A DNA stretch of 64,000 nucleotides from Trichobilharzia szidati. Its lineage: Eukaryota > Platyhelminthes > Trematoda > Strigeidida > Schistosomatidae. The stretch is taken from positions 85,182,793 to 85,246,792 of the forward strand of contig OX235273.1 in NCBI GenBank assembly GCA_944472155.2. The letters run 5' to 3'. Both the position numbers and the translations under genes were made by a program. Under the pieces are notes generated by a model, which did not search any database, had not been told where the DNA came from, and was given only the letters and a program-made list of their open reading frames with translations. Of the stretch, positions 32,388 to 44,829 are shown piece by piece. The first letter of the stretch is position 1; every line of letters begins with the position of its first letter.

Positions 32388-33250
32388 CCCTCTAGTTTCT
32401 GGATTTGGCAATATCCAACGTTTGATGCAGCATATTACCTCTGGATTTAGCCAGGTTAACTGTGGGAAGTTCTTGATATGAACATTCAGAAGTCTTATAA
32501 TCTCTATTTTAAAATTTGTGTTTGATGCAGAGCTTAGGTAATCGCAATTTGGTAATCCACATAAAAATATAATGTGTGAAGCTATTCTTTTTGCATTATT
32601 TGAAAGAGTCATTCACCTGTTAATAATTATGTGGCATTTAAATTTCGAATTCCTAATCGAATTTAAGTAGTGCCCTTACGGGTCTTAAGTGTGATAGTGA
32701 TACGAACTTTAAATTATGTGAATTGTTTTGCAATCAATAGAACGACACATGGAGGGTGTGAGTATCGGTATTTAAATTCATAACTTTTGGCTGTATATCA
32801 CGTAGTGAGACACACTGGGATAGTAAATTCTACACATAAACAAACATATAAAGTAAGTAAATTATCACATTTTGTAAAAATAATTGATAACAAAAGACCA
32901 AAGACTGTTCAACACTATGGTGTTTTCTTAATGCAGCGACGCTAGAATTCGTTTTACTAGAAAAACAGGATACATTGTATAAATATATACACTTTATTCT
33001 TAAGTAACACAGTTTTCTCATTATCATTCACTTCAACACAACTTTGCGGTTAAAATAAGAGGACTAATGTTAGAATTGTTTTCTCGAATAAACACGTGTC
33101 ATTCATCTTCATTAAAAATCACTTGTAGTGGATCACATGATCCTTTATTTAGCTCGTTTTAAATTAGACATTGTGTACAGGAAAAAACGATCAGTTTATG
33201 AGGACCCACGTGTTTGAATGTGCTTTCACATACAAAGTAAGCAGTAAAAT
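31135..33250. other. AT-rich DNA with TA microsatellites
   Basis: (TA)n tracts lie at 31202-31217 and 32349-32382. Open frames at 31416-31857 and 32253-32612 carry no recognised motif. No repeat shared with the rest of the window was found. Confidence 0.4.
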
Positions 33251-33267
33251 CAACCCTATAGTTATAG

Positions 33268-34421
33268 CAAAGATCACAGTCTTTTCCCAATCGGTTACAA
33301 AAGCAGCCTAGTCAAAACGATCTTCAGCAGAGCTAAAGAGTTATGTTCCGGAAATACAGTTGAAGAGGAACTCACGACCATTGAAAGAAACCTTATATAG
33401 AATGGGTATTCATGAAAGTCCATATTTAAATCGAGAATTGAAAAACCCACCTAGACCGAAACGCGAAACAGTTGAAAAGAAACCGGTTTTTATCTGTCTA
33501 GCATACAAAGTAGAAGAAGTATCCACAAGAGCCGCAAAAAAATTAAGGATTCATTGAAAAGAACATCTTCCACCACCAGACCCATTCCATTTTACAACAC
33601 AGTATAATCGTTAACTCAGTCAAAAGTAGATAGGCATCTTGATCATGTCAGCTACAAATGCATTTACCAATTCATTTGCATTTGGGTTAGCAAGTAAATG
33701 CGAAAGATTGAGAGGAGCACATTGAGCACATTCCTAAAAGTCTCCATATTAAAGGCAGATAAGTGTTCTCAAGTGCAATTGCCAGACACCTAATTGACAT
33801 GGGACATACAGTGGAAATAAGTTAGGCTTTCAAAATAATCAATATAAAAAGTAAGCCCCTGTTACTTCGTTTCTTAGAAGCCACTGCTATCAAAAGATTT
33901 CAGCCCCGTCTGTGTATACAGGAAGATAGGGTTATGAATTTCTCACTACCCAGGTAACTGTGATTATTTTGTCCGTGAGTTTTGTGTTTTGTCCTGTCGT
34001 ATCACATTTCACTTAATTTTGACTTTCACTTACTGAGTTGAACTCACTATTAAGTTTCCAAATTTGCTTAATCGTTCACCTTTGTCATAATTTTACTTTT
34101 CACTCCCACCCTCTTGAAGTGTCCATCATCTTATGTATGAATTCACTCTGTTGTTCAGTCTTGTATTCTGTCTCGAATCAATCCTCGTTTCTAAGTCAAA
34201 TCCAAATTCTGTCCCTACACTATAAATACTTAACTTTTTAACATTGAATAATTTGTCTACTTACATCATTATGTTGCTTATACTTGCTATCCATAACGTC
34301 ACTGTAAGAAAAGTATGTTCAGAAATTTTTTAACTTATATTTCCCTATTGTGTAGGATGCACGCAATTGAAGAGAATCCAGGAAGTAAAAAGAGCCCTAA
34401 TCGGGGGAACAACTTATATGA
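33268..34421 (+). mobile_element. Penelope-like element, GIY-YIG end and 3' UTR
   Basis: The linker reads SRAKELCSGNTVEEELTTIE, then ETVEKKPVFICLAYKVEEVS (about 33465-33525) and a KKIKDSLKRT segment. The nuclease remnant reads YQFICIWVSKYM, then SSAIARHLIDMGHTVEIS (about 33772-33826). Its 3' UTR matches 4870-5420 in reverse. It ends GGGGGAACAACTTATATGA, the same terminus as at 4870 and 7398. A possible diverged target duplication is CCTATAGTTATAG (33255-33267) against CCTATAGTAATAG (34426-34438). Confidence 0.75.
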
Positions 34422-34689
34422 AATTCCTATAGTAATAGATTGTGACATTTTTCAAATACTTAAAGAAAAACCATGTTAACATGCTTAGAGTTTTATAGAC
34501 AAGTGTAAGCTCCTGTCATTATTATAAAGATTGTAATTCAATTACCTAGTAAAGATTTTAAGTTTTCACGAAATATTGATCTTCGTCTGAAATGTCAGGC
34601 TGTAGTAGGTTGAGTAAATTTAGCACCCACAATTCACTGAATGGAGATTTATGTATTTAGGCCATCACACCATATAATCACATTTTCCT

Positions 34690-35098
34690 CAGAGACTTGG
34701 CGCGTCACGAAGGGCACTTCAAACAAACTACAAACCTTCATCAACATATGTATTTGCTCAATGCTCAAGATCAGACAGCTGGCCAGAAAAGATCAGCAAC
34801 AGGGATCTGTGGGAGCGAACCAACCAGGAACCAATTGTGTAGGAAATATGCAGGAAGAAATGGAGGTGGACAAGTCATACTCTGAGAAAACCATCAAGTG
34901 ACATCACACGCCAGGCCATCGCTCGAATGGAACCCGAACTGGAGGAAGCGAGTTGGTCGTCAGTGCGAGAGTGACACAGAGGAGGTCATGTGAAGAAGAG
35001 ATGAAAGCATGTGGGCAGACGTGGAGCCAGGTGAAAAAGTTGGCAGAGAACCGAACGCAATGGAGACGTGCGGCTGAAGCCCTACGTTCCTCCTCATA
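34690..35098 (+). mobile_element. RTE-like LINE fragment, C-terminal
   Basis: The translation gives [20 protein letters not shown], then a frameshifted basic region and [20 protein letters not shown] and TQWRRAAEALRSS to 35095. Compared with the copy at 26397 it lacks the AATAAT tail. Confidence 0.75.
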
Positions 35099-35099
35099 C

Positions 35100-36430
35100 A
35101 GGCTATTCAGATTTTCACAAAATTAAGGCTGAGATATCTGAACTAAAAAAGTAAAGAATATGGATCGTTGATATGGGAGCTGGGAACAATCACCAGAAAC
35201 TGATTTGTAGTGCATTCGTCAAATAGACTGTATATTTAATATCTAATTATGGTTTGGTAAGATCGGTAAATTTTGAAGAACACAGGTGTCTTGCTTTAGA
35301 AGTTAATCAGCAATGTTGAGTTGTGACCATGGAGAAGATGATAATGTGTTTAGTGTTTCAACTCATATTACGCCATGTCACAGTGCGAAATGTTAGCACA
35401 GAAACGTTCTTGTATTTACTGAAGTGGATATGGTGGTCAAGCATTGGACAGTGTTTAATATTATGTCCCTGAGACTAGGGTACAGACTTACATACATAAA
35501 ATACAAGTCTATAAGATTCTTAGTTTTCCTAGAGGCTGCTAGACACAATATCGACTAAGGTTCATGAAGATTTTCTCAGTTTATGCAACACAGATTATTA
35601 TCTACTGCAACCATCGCACTGTAAGCTGAGAAACAGGAAATCTCTGCTGAGTTATTAACTGAAGATGAGGTGAGCGGATGTTTCTTCGTTGTTCACAAAT
35701 AATCTACACCAGCTATTTAGTCTTGGATTTGATTCTGTAAATCATGGTTATCAGTCCCGTGTCAAGAGTTATATTTATGGAAAGTGACTGTTTTGAAACA
35801 ATCATTTGTTATTTGAATTTATATTACCCAGGATAGCACAAACACTCACTTTAACTTAGACAAACATTAAGCACATGATATAACTTGATACCTGTTGAGT
35901 ACTTAATTGTGAACATAGGCGATTGTGTTTTTCACATGTAGTTCGAATTCCTGACATTTGTTAAAATTAATTATCAACGCGTCATTATTTCTACAGTTCC
36001 GCATGGTTTTCTGTTCTTTGGAAATTGTCATATGTATATTAAAAAGTGGAACTGATTAAAAATCCATTCAGTCACAGGTAAATATGACTATTTAAGTGTG
36101 AAATTGAGAAAGGTATTCACCCCTATCTAAAAGATGTTTATTTGAGAATGTTCTTTCCAAGATTTTATTGATTAATAATGACTACAATAAAATGAAAAAA
36201 AAACAACTATGCGGAGCGAAGAACACAGTGAAGAGTCGCTTTATTTTTCAGCCAAACTGCCGTAACTGAACTACTGAAGTAAAATTTTCGCGTACTGAGA
36301 AAGTGAAAGCTACTATTTTTCAAAGTCTTTAGGGTTTTATTCAATCTGAGGTTATAGACCAATGACTACGATAATCTTTGATTATTCGATTCACTCCACA
36401 CTCATGGGATTGCACAGACTCATAAAAATC
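35100..36430. other. AT-rich DNA without recognised features
   Basis: I saw no supported gene, RNA or shared repeat. Confidence 0.4.
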
Positions 36431-36435
36431 TCCAT

Positions 36436-37760
36436 TCGAACATTAATAGAGAGAAGACCAGTAGTTCAGCTAACAGTCTCTTTTCGCCGAATTCATTTTC
36501 ATAGCTGTACAGTCCCAAATATAAATATGGTTATTTTCTAAGTGTGTACATTAAATCTATCAAACGAAAATACAATTCGTAAGCTTTTAGTGGAGTTGCG
36601 GAATACAAAAGCATTCAAAGGGATTGGATGTTGATATAAGAGGGTAGTACGAAAAGTGATGAGTTGTCACAAACGATTGTTAAACAAGAGTTACGTAATA
36701 ACATGAAAAGTTTGATGAAAGAGTTGTGCTCAGGTTGACCATGGAAACTAAATAAAATACGGAATTAAGTAAGAATTTTAAAGGAATACAAGAGTTTTAA
36801 ATAGTTAGAAAAAACAAATAAACAAGCGAAAGTTAAGTCAAATCAACAGAGTTGTTACCATGATAGTGGAAGTGGCTGAATAATCTTCTTTTGCATAAAT
36901 AGTTGTGGTTCTTCTAAGTGAATGGCTAGGGCTTCAGCAATGCAAAGAAGACGGAAACGTATTGTCTTTGGCAGGTTATTCTCCACTTTGTAGATCTCTC
37001 TGAAGGAGGTGTTTGTTGAGATTGAATGACCAGTGGTGACGAGATGTTCGATTGTTGCACTGCTTATGCTTTCACTACCTCCTTCCTGCAGTCACGCTGG
37101 ATAGTGTTCTTTGACTCTTTTTGACAGGATGCGTGTTGAATGACCGATATACCTGGCTCCACAGCAACAGGTGATATATACACACAGAAGTGGTGTGTGT
37201 GGCGATGTCTTGTCCTTTGAGCCTCTGCAGATCAGCGGGCGACTGGAGAACACTACTCTCAGTGTCGCTGCGAAGAAAATTCTTCTTAAACAAGTGGGAA
37301 TTTTTCTCTAAAAGACATCACTGAGTAGGTCACCTCTGAAGTCGAGGTTCACATAACGTATCTTTTTTGACACAGATGGCGTCTCTTGCTTTTGGATTTT
37401 CTGTTTAATGTTTTTATCTATGAATCCTGGTGAATATCCGTTTTGTATGGAGATTTCTTTCAGGAAGTGTAGTTCTTCTTCCAGGGTATTAGAGCTGTAG
37501 ATGTGTCGGACGTGAGTAGCAAGAAATCTAATTAGGTTCCTTTTTCTTCTGATTGGTACCCAGTTGTAGAAGCTTGTCAGTTGGCTGTTCCATGTGGGTT
37601 TACTATAAATGAACCTTCCTAAATTTCCGTCAGCTCTTCTTGCAAGTTCAACATCAAAATTCGTTAATCTTTTGTGTTCATCTGTTCATATGGTTAATTT
37701 CGTTTTTTATCTGATCTGTTGTTTTCATAATTTTGTTGTTGGTGTTCATTAATGCAGTTT
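36436..37760 (-). mobile_element. Penelope-like element, minus strand (RT end, GIY-YIG, 3' UTR)
   Basis: The minus strand reads DVELARRADGNLGRFIYSKP (37660-37600), then a basic linker with RRKRNLIRFLATHV and EEELHFLKEISIQNGY, a SVSKKIRYVNLDFRGDLLS segment, and the nuclease with CGARYIGHSTRILSKRVKEH (about 37167-37108) and EHLVTTGHSIS. Frameshifts and stops are present. The 3' UTR 36440-36890 is shared with 44060-44500 and 46079-46455. The left terminus carries TCTCTTTTCGCCGAATTCAT and AGCTGTACAG. Confidence 0.8.
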
Positions 37761-37829
37761 TCATTTTAACAATGAGACTTCTTAAGCAGTTGAGTAGAGT
37801 TACAAAACCGTTAACATTAACTATCGGTA

Positions 37830-38757
37830 ACTTATATCGAATTCCAATAAATATTGTCTAATTTGGTCTATTAAGGTTTCATATTGAAATAGTATACTGC
37901 AATATAGCGAAAGCATATTACAGATTCCTTCAGTTTTAGGAATCATTTAACACACCTGTATTTTATTATAACCTAAAAATAAGGCATTACATATAAAGGT
38001 TTTGTACTATGCTGAGCCAGTATATTCATTGATGCCTTGTGAAGAAATGAGGTTAAGAAGACATACACCAAAAGCAATGAAGAAAAGATCAAACATGGTG
38101 GATAGTAGAAGGTCAGTTGACCAACCACTTTATCATGATTCACTATTGTTACTTGTCACTTTTTACTGCAGATTCTTTCCTCGTCCTTTACAAAAACGAT
38201 ACATTATTACTACGATTACTACCATTACACCAAAATAATATTCAACTAATTTCCATCATAGCAAGTACAACAGGACTTTATCTGGCTTTCTTTTCTGACT
38301 TTACACAGCCTAAAATATAGAAAAAGTCAGTGAGGAAAAGTAAATGCCTTTTTCTAATGATCACTAATATACATGCAGATCGTAGTTTTATAAAAGCGAC
38401 AGAGAAGACAAATAGTCAAATTGTGGTGGCGTGATACAGACAATGTCTGCTAACGGAATATTATGCTCACATATTCCCACCGTTCAATACTGCATACAAT
38501 ATATCTGTTTGAACATTCGATTTCGTGTTAGATAGAATACAATTCCCACGGTTATGACTGCATTAACAAAAGAATACTATGTATATTTGAACACTCTACT
38601 TCATGTTGTTTTATGTGAACCAAAACCACACGCTCGGTGACTGGTTAACGAATATAAACTGTAAATACATATAACCAGAGGTTTGATTAATGAGAAATAT
38701 GCCCTGTCTCCCGTGTTTTGTCTTCTGTTGTTACAAAATAATCATTAAAACTGACAC
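37830..38757. other. AT-rich DNA; open frame of unknown meaning
   Basis: A 78-codon frame at 38002-38238 has no motif that I recognise and no splice context. No other feature was found. Confidence 0.3.
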
Positions 38758-38769
38758 ATGCAGAAACTA

Positions 38770-38829
38770 AGATCACAATATTCAGCGAAGAGACTCTTTT
38801 CAACGAATTTATTATCAAGCTGTACAATC

Positions 38830-38863
<34 letters not shown>

Positions 38864-39941
38864 CCGATTTATTGACAGCAACATGAAAGATAAGCAGTCT
38901 AAACTGGTCACCGACTCAGTTCCAAAGAAAACCTTATTCATGAACTTGGAATTCAAAGGTGATCAAGCTTCAGATATGCTCAAAAATCGTCTCTCTAAAG
39001 CAGTCAGTAAGACGTTCTTTGCAGCAAAATTACAAATGACGTTCACCAGCCGCAAGTTGTTCTCCATCTCTGTAAAAGATAAGCTCCCCCGTCTGGCCGC
39101 CTCCATGTGCATCTATCAGTTCACCTGCTCTTGTGGAGCAAGGTACATTGACCGTAGTCAAAAGACTATTTCCACACGGATACGGGGACATATTCCAGCA
39201 TGGTTTTACAAGGGAGAAAGGAAGTGTGTGCGAAGCTCTATTCTGGAACATCTAATCGACTTCAGTCACTCAGTCAACCCTGACCATGATTTTAAGATCA
39301 TATACAGAATCTACAAACTTACCACCTGAGACGTTGGAAATTCTTGACTTTAAGCCAGACCTTTGTGTACAAAAGAAGTATGTACAATCCCTACTTCTGC
39401 CTTGGCCGTAGAGGGATAGACATTTATTTATTTTGTCTATTTAGTTATTCTATGTACCTTTCCCTTATTACTGCGATTATTACTATTATTATCATTATTA
39501 TTATTACTATTCTCACTCTGAATTGTTTCCACTTGTCATTCTAAACCCAAAATTATTAATTTTTATTTTTTTATTTTTACAATGTTTAATTCTATCATAT
39601 CAAATTTCACACCATGTTATGTAACACTTTATATCCGCCTACTAGTCCTATAATTATGTACCCCTTTCCAAAATCTATACACCTTATGCATTATTCTATA
39701 TATGACATTAATTATTTTGCCACTTAACATTTAACTATGATTATAATGACAAATATTTTAATTACATTTTATACTATTATTATTCCATGTATTCACACCT
39801 TTGACCTAATTCCCTCATCGGATATAATTTTTAAAAAAAGCCATATATATACGATTGTACAGCTTGATAATAAATTCGTTGAAAAGAGTCTCTTCGCTGA
39901 ATATTGTGTTCTTAATGCTACAATGGGAATTATTAAATTAT
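38770..39941 (+). mobile_element. Penelope-like insertion with perfect inverted termini and 12-bp target duplication
   Basis: ATGCAGAAACTA is present at 38758-38769 and 39942-39953. Inside, a perfect inverted repeat of 66 bp lies at 38774-38839 and 39843-39908 (CACAATATTCAGCGAAGAGA...). The left arm is 4 bp from the duplication, while 33 extra bp separate the right arm from it. The left arm runs into a (TA)n tract (38830-38861). Only the linker and nuclease part of the protein is included, so the element inserted in a 5'-truncated form. Confidence 0.9.
38863..39410 (+). pseudogene. GIY-YIG nuclease region of Penelope-like protein
   Basis: The frame 38863-39329 is open for about 155 codons. 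It reads SVPKKTLFMNLEFKGDQAS, ASMCIYQFTCSCGARYIDRS (GIY-YIG core; the usual G after YI is D), RIRGHIPAWFYKGERKCVRS, SSILEHLIDFSHSV and FKIIYRIYKL. A frameshift at about 39315 is followed by PPETLEILDFKPDLCVQKKY and the stop at 39408-39410. The Cys pair before the motif is kept. The function would be nicking the target DNA for retrotransposition. The RT domain is absent. Confidence 0.85.
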
Positions 39942-39954
39942 ATGCAGAAACTAG

Positions 39955-41920
39955 CTATTTATAATTAGTTCCTAAAATGATTTAAGTTTCTTTGATAGGC
40001 AGTCTACAATCCGACATTATTTAACCAGATAAGTACAGGAAGAAAATTACACCAGTAAATATGAGAAAGCATTTAGATGTGGTGAGATATCAAAACACAA
40101 CTTGAGTGCATCAAAAAACTGTAACATTAAGTAATTATGGTTCACTAAGATGCTCGATTACGTAATAATTTCAGCGGGAAATACAAGTCATTTTGTATAT
40201 CGAAAACCTTTTTTTAAATCTTTCAAACTAGTTATAAATAACCGATTTGTTCCAATGTTTATTTCACTTCTTTCTGTTTTATAAAACTGCAATCTCCATG
40301 CTTAGTTCTACCCAGTACAAAAACATGTTATTATTTCAATAATCTTATGTATATTTTACGATGTTTATAGATGAAGAGATACCTCGAATTAAAATGCGCT
40401 CATTTATTACTGCAGATCTTGTTCATCTTAACGGTATGAATTTTTTGAAGAACTGTCTCCCTATTAGATTCACTATTTTTTATTTAAATCCAGAATATCT
40501 GTTCCATCATATTCGTTTTCTAGTTAATAAGTTTAATGAACTATCTATCAGATTTAACCGTAGATTTCATCTGAACTAGCTTCAATTTTCTACTGAAACT
40601 AATATTCCTTTACTGATTTTCATCCCATTTGTTGATTGGTGAATAAAAGGTATCCGATATGATTTGCTGAATGTTTTTATGAAGCATTTCGGTGTACTAT
40701 TACAAATGTTCTTTACATCTAAGATTTACGTTCCTGAAATTGTGAATATATTTTATACTCTCCACAAACGGTTTCATGCTAATTTCATGAACTTGTGTAT
40801 TTTAGAGGTCATAATAGTTAATAAATACAATTTTAAATTTGCAATTATTGATTAAACAAAGACTCCTTGTAGTTTCAAAACATTACATTGGTGTGAATTA
40901 AGTAATAGTTCAGTTTAAAAAAGCCACACCATTTCACGATAACAGTAAACCAGGTGGATTCAACGACCGGAAAATGACTCAAGGAACCTTGAAAGTAAAT
41001 CCGGAAATGTTCTAGATGAAAGAAGCTCAAATGATTAAGTTAAGACAGCTTTATTTAGGTTAGATTAGACAGCTACTGTCATCGAGATGATTGTGTCACT
41101 TGAATAATGAATTAAAAGTTATTGCTAAAGTGATACCTGCATATTTCTGCATAATTTTTTCTATAAACATTCGTTATATAATCTTGCTGAATCATTTATT
41201 TTGTGTTATTTTCTCATCTTTTCTAAATTATTGTTATTGTGCCACAATATATTTATGTACTTCTTCGGTAAAAACATTTTGTGTAAAACTGTTTGAAAAT
41301 TGCTTCATATATAAACATCTGCTTATCAAACATTGGAGGTATTGACTGCATCATCAAAAATAAGCAAATAAAGAAACTTAACATTTGGTTATTCATTGAT
41401 CAATGGTGTGTAATAACATAAAAGTTTCACATAGTTTAAAAGGTCTCAGAGATATCGGCTTTAATCTTTCCCTATTCTGTCTACATTTGTTTATCGCGAC
41501 ATTTAAATTCAAGGTCACTGCTAGCCTAAAAATGTGTGTGAAATAGATAAGTGTGCTAGACATTTACATAGGATACTGCAGTTAGATATACGGGGGAATA
41601 TTTTCAGCAGTCTTTTGAAAGTTCATACTGTCTCAATTTGTAAACTTTAAATTCTGCACCACACACTAGGTAATAGTTTGGATGGACAGTATTGATTTCT
41701 GACACAGAAGATATTATTGATGATCGAAATGGTCAAAATTCAGTGGTCAACTTATCAAAAATAAAGTGGTATATTGGTGTATCCCTACGTCAGTAAAGCA
41801 TCTTTGTCTTCGTTTATGCTCACTAGTATGCACCATGAAGAAAACTCGAGACTCAAAGAGAGCACGCTTATCAGTACTTTCCTTTTGAACATCTGTAACA
41901 ACTCACTTATGTTACATGTG
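39955..41920. other. AT-rich DNA without recognised features
   Basis: Open frames at 40361-40579, 40664-40855 and 41091-41345 have no motif and the composition of the background. Confidence 0.4.
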
Positions 41921-41924
41921 TCAC

Positions 41925-42820
41925 AAAGTCAGAGATCCACCATTGAGAAACGACGACTTGGAAGAAGAGGTAGGGAACATAGGAATTCAAGTGAGCCCAG
42001 AAAAGATAGAGCTGATGAAGATAAACAACCAATAACTACAGTCAGCAGTCACCATCAACGAGAAGAGTCTTAAGATAGTCAACTCCACTTATTCAAGAAG
42101 GATTGTTTTAACCCCAGGTGGCCCAAATGAGGATATCAAAGTTAGGCAGTGTCGGGAACAGGCACTTAGAACATTAAACAGTATCTGAAATTTCAACACA
42201 TATTCAAAGTAAACACTTCCATTGATATAGGAATAAAACTTGTGCGCTGTGGTAGAGTGTAATTCCATTATGGGTAAATTTTGTTTTGATAAAGTCTCAC
42301 AGTGTTATACAGTAATGTTTACTGATGACGTTTCGAGCACAATTTATTGCTCAAAATCAAATCAAGGTGAACACTTACATATGGATCACAGATTTTGTAT
42401 GCGCCTCATGAAAAGTATTTCCAACAGTCTGAAGGCTTTCACTAAGAGGTGTCTTAGTTTCACACTAAAGATCATATATCCTGCTGGAAATGATAAACAA
42501 TAAGAAACTCTGGCAGTGCAATGAATTAGCAAAGAAACTACTACTTAACGTATACACAGAAGAAAACAGAGATGGATTAAACTTATGTTGAGTAGACGGG
42601 GAAGTAATTTCACGCACCGGGCCTTCAAGTGGAACCTAAACGGATGGTTACGAGTAAGTCATGAGTCCGAGGGCTATATGGAAAAAAACAATGTGAGGAA
42701 AAAATAAAAGCCCACAGACAGGCATGAAGTCATCTGGAAGTGATAGCTGAGAATCAAGTAAAATTGATAAGTATATCTAAACCTCCTTGGTTTCCCTCAG
42801 AACTCAAGTAAAGAATAAAG
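41925..42820 (+). mobile_element. RTE-like LINE fragment, interrupted by a PLE terminus
   Basis: Before the interruption: LEEEVGNIGIQVSPEKIELM, VTINEKSLKIVNSTYSRRIV and GGPNEDIKV (about 41950-42150). After it: TYGSQILYAPHEKYF-like sequence, then SISNSLKAFTKRCLSF (about 42415-42460), RKQRWIKLMLS and a decayed C-terminal. Many stops and frameshifts make it one of the older RTE copies. Confidence 0.7.
42219..42361 (-). mobile_element. Penelope-like terminus inserted in an RTE-like LINE
   Basis: The sequence GATATAGGAATAAAACTTGT, GTAATTCCATTATGGGTAAA and ACTGATGACGTTTCGAGCAC matches 23911-24045 and the reverse of 50580-50755. Similar sequences TCAAAGTAAACACTT (42204) and TCAAGGTGAACACTT (42362) flank it, but the second also resembles PLE sequence, so the target duplication is uncertain. 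Confidence 0.65.
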
Positions 42821-42824
42821 TAAT

Positions 42825-43329
42825 ATTATAATAAAAGCACCTCAGTTACCAATAGACCGAAGCCTGTTTTTTTGAGAGTGACTTTTGCTCATGTCACTTA
42901 ATGCCCACAGTCTTGAATAAATGAAAGAAAGAACAAGTCTAATAAAAATGCTGCTGAAGCTTTGGCTATAAAAGTAAAGATCACAGGGCATTGCATACAA
43001 GAGAAAATTTTTACACCTCACCCGCACATCCTGCTTATTTTCTCATTCTATTCTTATTGAGTACCATGTCTTTTCTGTTCCGACACTTACTTTAATGATA
43101 ATTTACTCATTAAATCTTTCGTCTGACTAAACAAATTAAAGTAGATTTTCAGTAGAAGTGATAAATTGTAGATTACATATTAACTGTTGCTAAATATTTT
43201 TAGAAACATTCAGATTTTTCCATTTGTTACCGTTTTTCTGAGACGGACACATTAATGAAACAACTTGAATTTAATTGAAGTTGAACAGTGCAGTATATAA
43301 AAAGTTTCCTTAATTACCTAAACCTATAG
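42825..43329. other. AT-rich DNA without recognised features
   Basis: Nothing supportable seen. Confidence 0.4.
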
Positions 43330-43545
43330 TCACACTACACAAACATTTCATCATGTTTGCTAGTTCAGCTAAAAGTTGGCAGCCATCCTTTTCTGTTAGT
43401 TTCAGCTGTGTACGTGAATTTACTTGTAGCTGCAGAGCAAAGATAAAGAGAAAACCCCTACAGAAAACAATACGATTAAAGGGGAATAAATCTTTGAGCG
43501 CCTCAACCACGCAACATCTAACTAACACAAGACATCTTAAATTGT
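43330..43545 (+). mobile_element. Penelope-like GIY-YIG scrap
   Basis: CVREFTCSCRAKIKRKPLQK and SASTTQHLTNTRHL (43408-43540) follow the pattern of the nuclease core and helix in better copies (FTCSCGARYIDRS). The Tyr-Ile core is lost. Repeat D follows directly. Confidence 0.5.
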
Positions 43546-43632
43546 CACACTGCAAACCTGACTGATAGAATTCAGTCTTCAGTGAAGAAAGAACTAGACA
43601 CAATACATTAGTTACTAGTGTCCAATCAAAAC
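43546..43632 (+). repeat. interspersed repeat D, copy 3 (3' part)
   Basis: GATAGAATTCAGTCTTCAGT, then GAACTAGACACAATACATTA and GTGTCCAATCAAA match 10507-10580. Confidence 0.6.
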
Positions 43633-43654
43633 ATCTTATTTAAGTATTGGTTTG

Positions 43655-43900
43655 TAGGGATTTGCTTGATTGGTTACAGGATTTTATCATGAGGTGACAT
43701 TGGCACATAAATCAGGTTCCAGTGGCTTAATGGTCTACGAGCTCGCCTTGTAACCAGAAGGTCCTTGGTTCGAACTCCAGTGGGTGCGTAATGCTGAAGA
43801 GTCCCGAACTAGGCTGATGAAACAGCTGTCCAGTACTCCTAGATTTCCCAATGGGTCTCTAACCAATGTCAGCTCATGATGTAATCCTGTAACAAAATAT
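43655..43900 (+). mobile_element. SINE-C copy 3, with an inverted tail fragment at its 5' side
   Basis: The main copy (43700-43895) has CCAGTGGCTTAATGGTCTAC (A box), GGTTCGAACTCC (B box, 43768), AAGAGTCCCGAACTAGGC and a tail TCAGCTCATGATGTAATCCT. Immediately left, 43655-43697 is a reverse-oriented tail (TTGGTTACAGGATTTTATCA). Confidence 0.75.
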
Positions 43901-44059
43901 CTTGAATTCCAAGATGAGACTCTATAACTACTCTATCCTTCTGTCCACATTTCTCAAAATAAAACAGCATCTAGACGACGAGAGTGATTCTCAATATTGG
44001 TTCTTCGTCCGCCACTTACAGGCTATTTCATACCATACCTAGAATCGAGTACTCTAAAA

Positions 44060-44815
44060 CCAGCTATAATAGACAGAAGACCAGTAGTTCAGCTAACAGT
44101 CTCTTTTCGCCGAATTCATTTTCACAGCTGTACATTCCCAAATATACATGGTTGTTTTGTACGTGTGTGTACGTTAAATCTATCAAACGAAAATGAAATC
44201 AGTAAGTTTTTGGTGGAGCTGCGGAATACAAAAGCGTTCAGATGAAATGGATGTTGATATAAGAGGGTAGTATGAAAAGTGATGAGTTGTCACAAACGAT
44301 TGTTAAAGAAGAGTTACGTAACAACATGAAAAGTTTGATGAAAGAGTTGTGCTCAGGTTGACCATGGAAACTAAATAAAATACGGAATTACGTAAGAATT
44401 TTAAAGGAATACAAGAGTTTTAAATATTTACAAAAAGCAAGCAAACAAGCGAAAGTTAAGTCAAATCAACAGAGTTATCACCATGATAGTGGAAGTGGCT
44501 GAATAATCTTCTTTTGTATGCATGGTTCTGGTTCTTCTAACTGAATGGCTAGGGCTTCTGCAATGCAAAGAAGACGGAAACGTATTGTCTTTGGCAGGTT
44601 GTTCTTCACTTTGTAGATCACTTTGAAGGAGGTGTTTGTTGAGATGGAATGACCAGTGGTGACGAGATGTTCGATTGTTGCACTGCTTATGCGTCCACTA
44701 CTTCCTTCCTGCAGTCACGCTGGATAGTGTTCTTTGACCCTTTTTAACAGGATGCGTGTCGAATGACCGATGTACCTGGCTCCACAGCAACAGGCGAACT
44801 GATATATACACAGCT
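44060..44815 (-). mobile_element. Penelope-like element, minus strand, close relative of 36436-37160
   Basis: The 3' UTR and nuclease end are nearly the same as in the copy at 36436. The minus strand reads CCCGARYIGHSTRILLKRVK (GIY-YIG core) and EHLVTTGHSIS, then FKVIYKVKNNLPKTIRFRLL and CIAEALAIQLEEP. The nuclease frame from about 44815 to 44500 is less broken than in its relative. It is cut at 44815, where another PLE begins on the opposite strand. Confidence 0.8.
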
Positions 44816-44829
44816 ATAGAAACCAGCTA

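Noticed and set aside
42204..42376. 15-bp target duplication around the PLE terminus at 42219
   Set aside because: Not accepted as proven: the right-hand repeat also resembles the PLE sequence at 50590, and the LINE seems to lack about 30 bp at the site.
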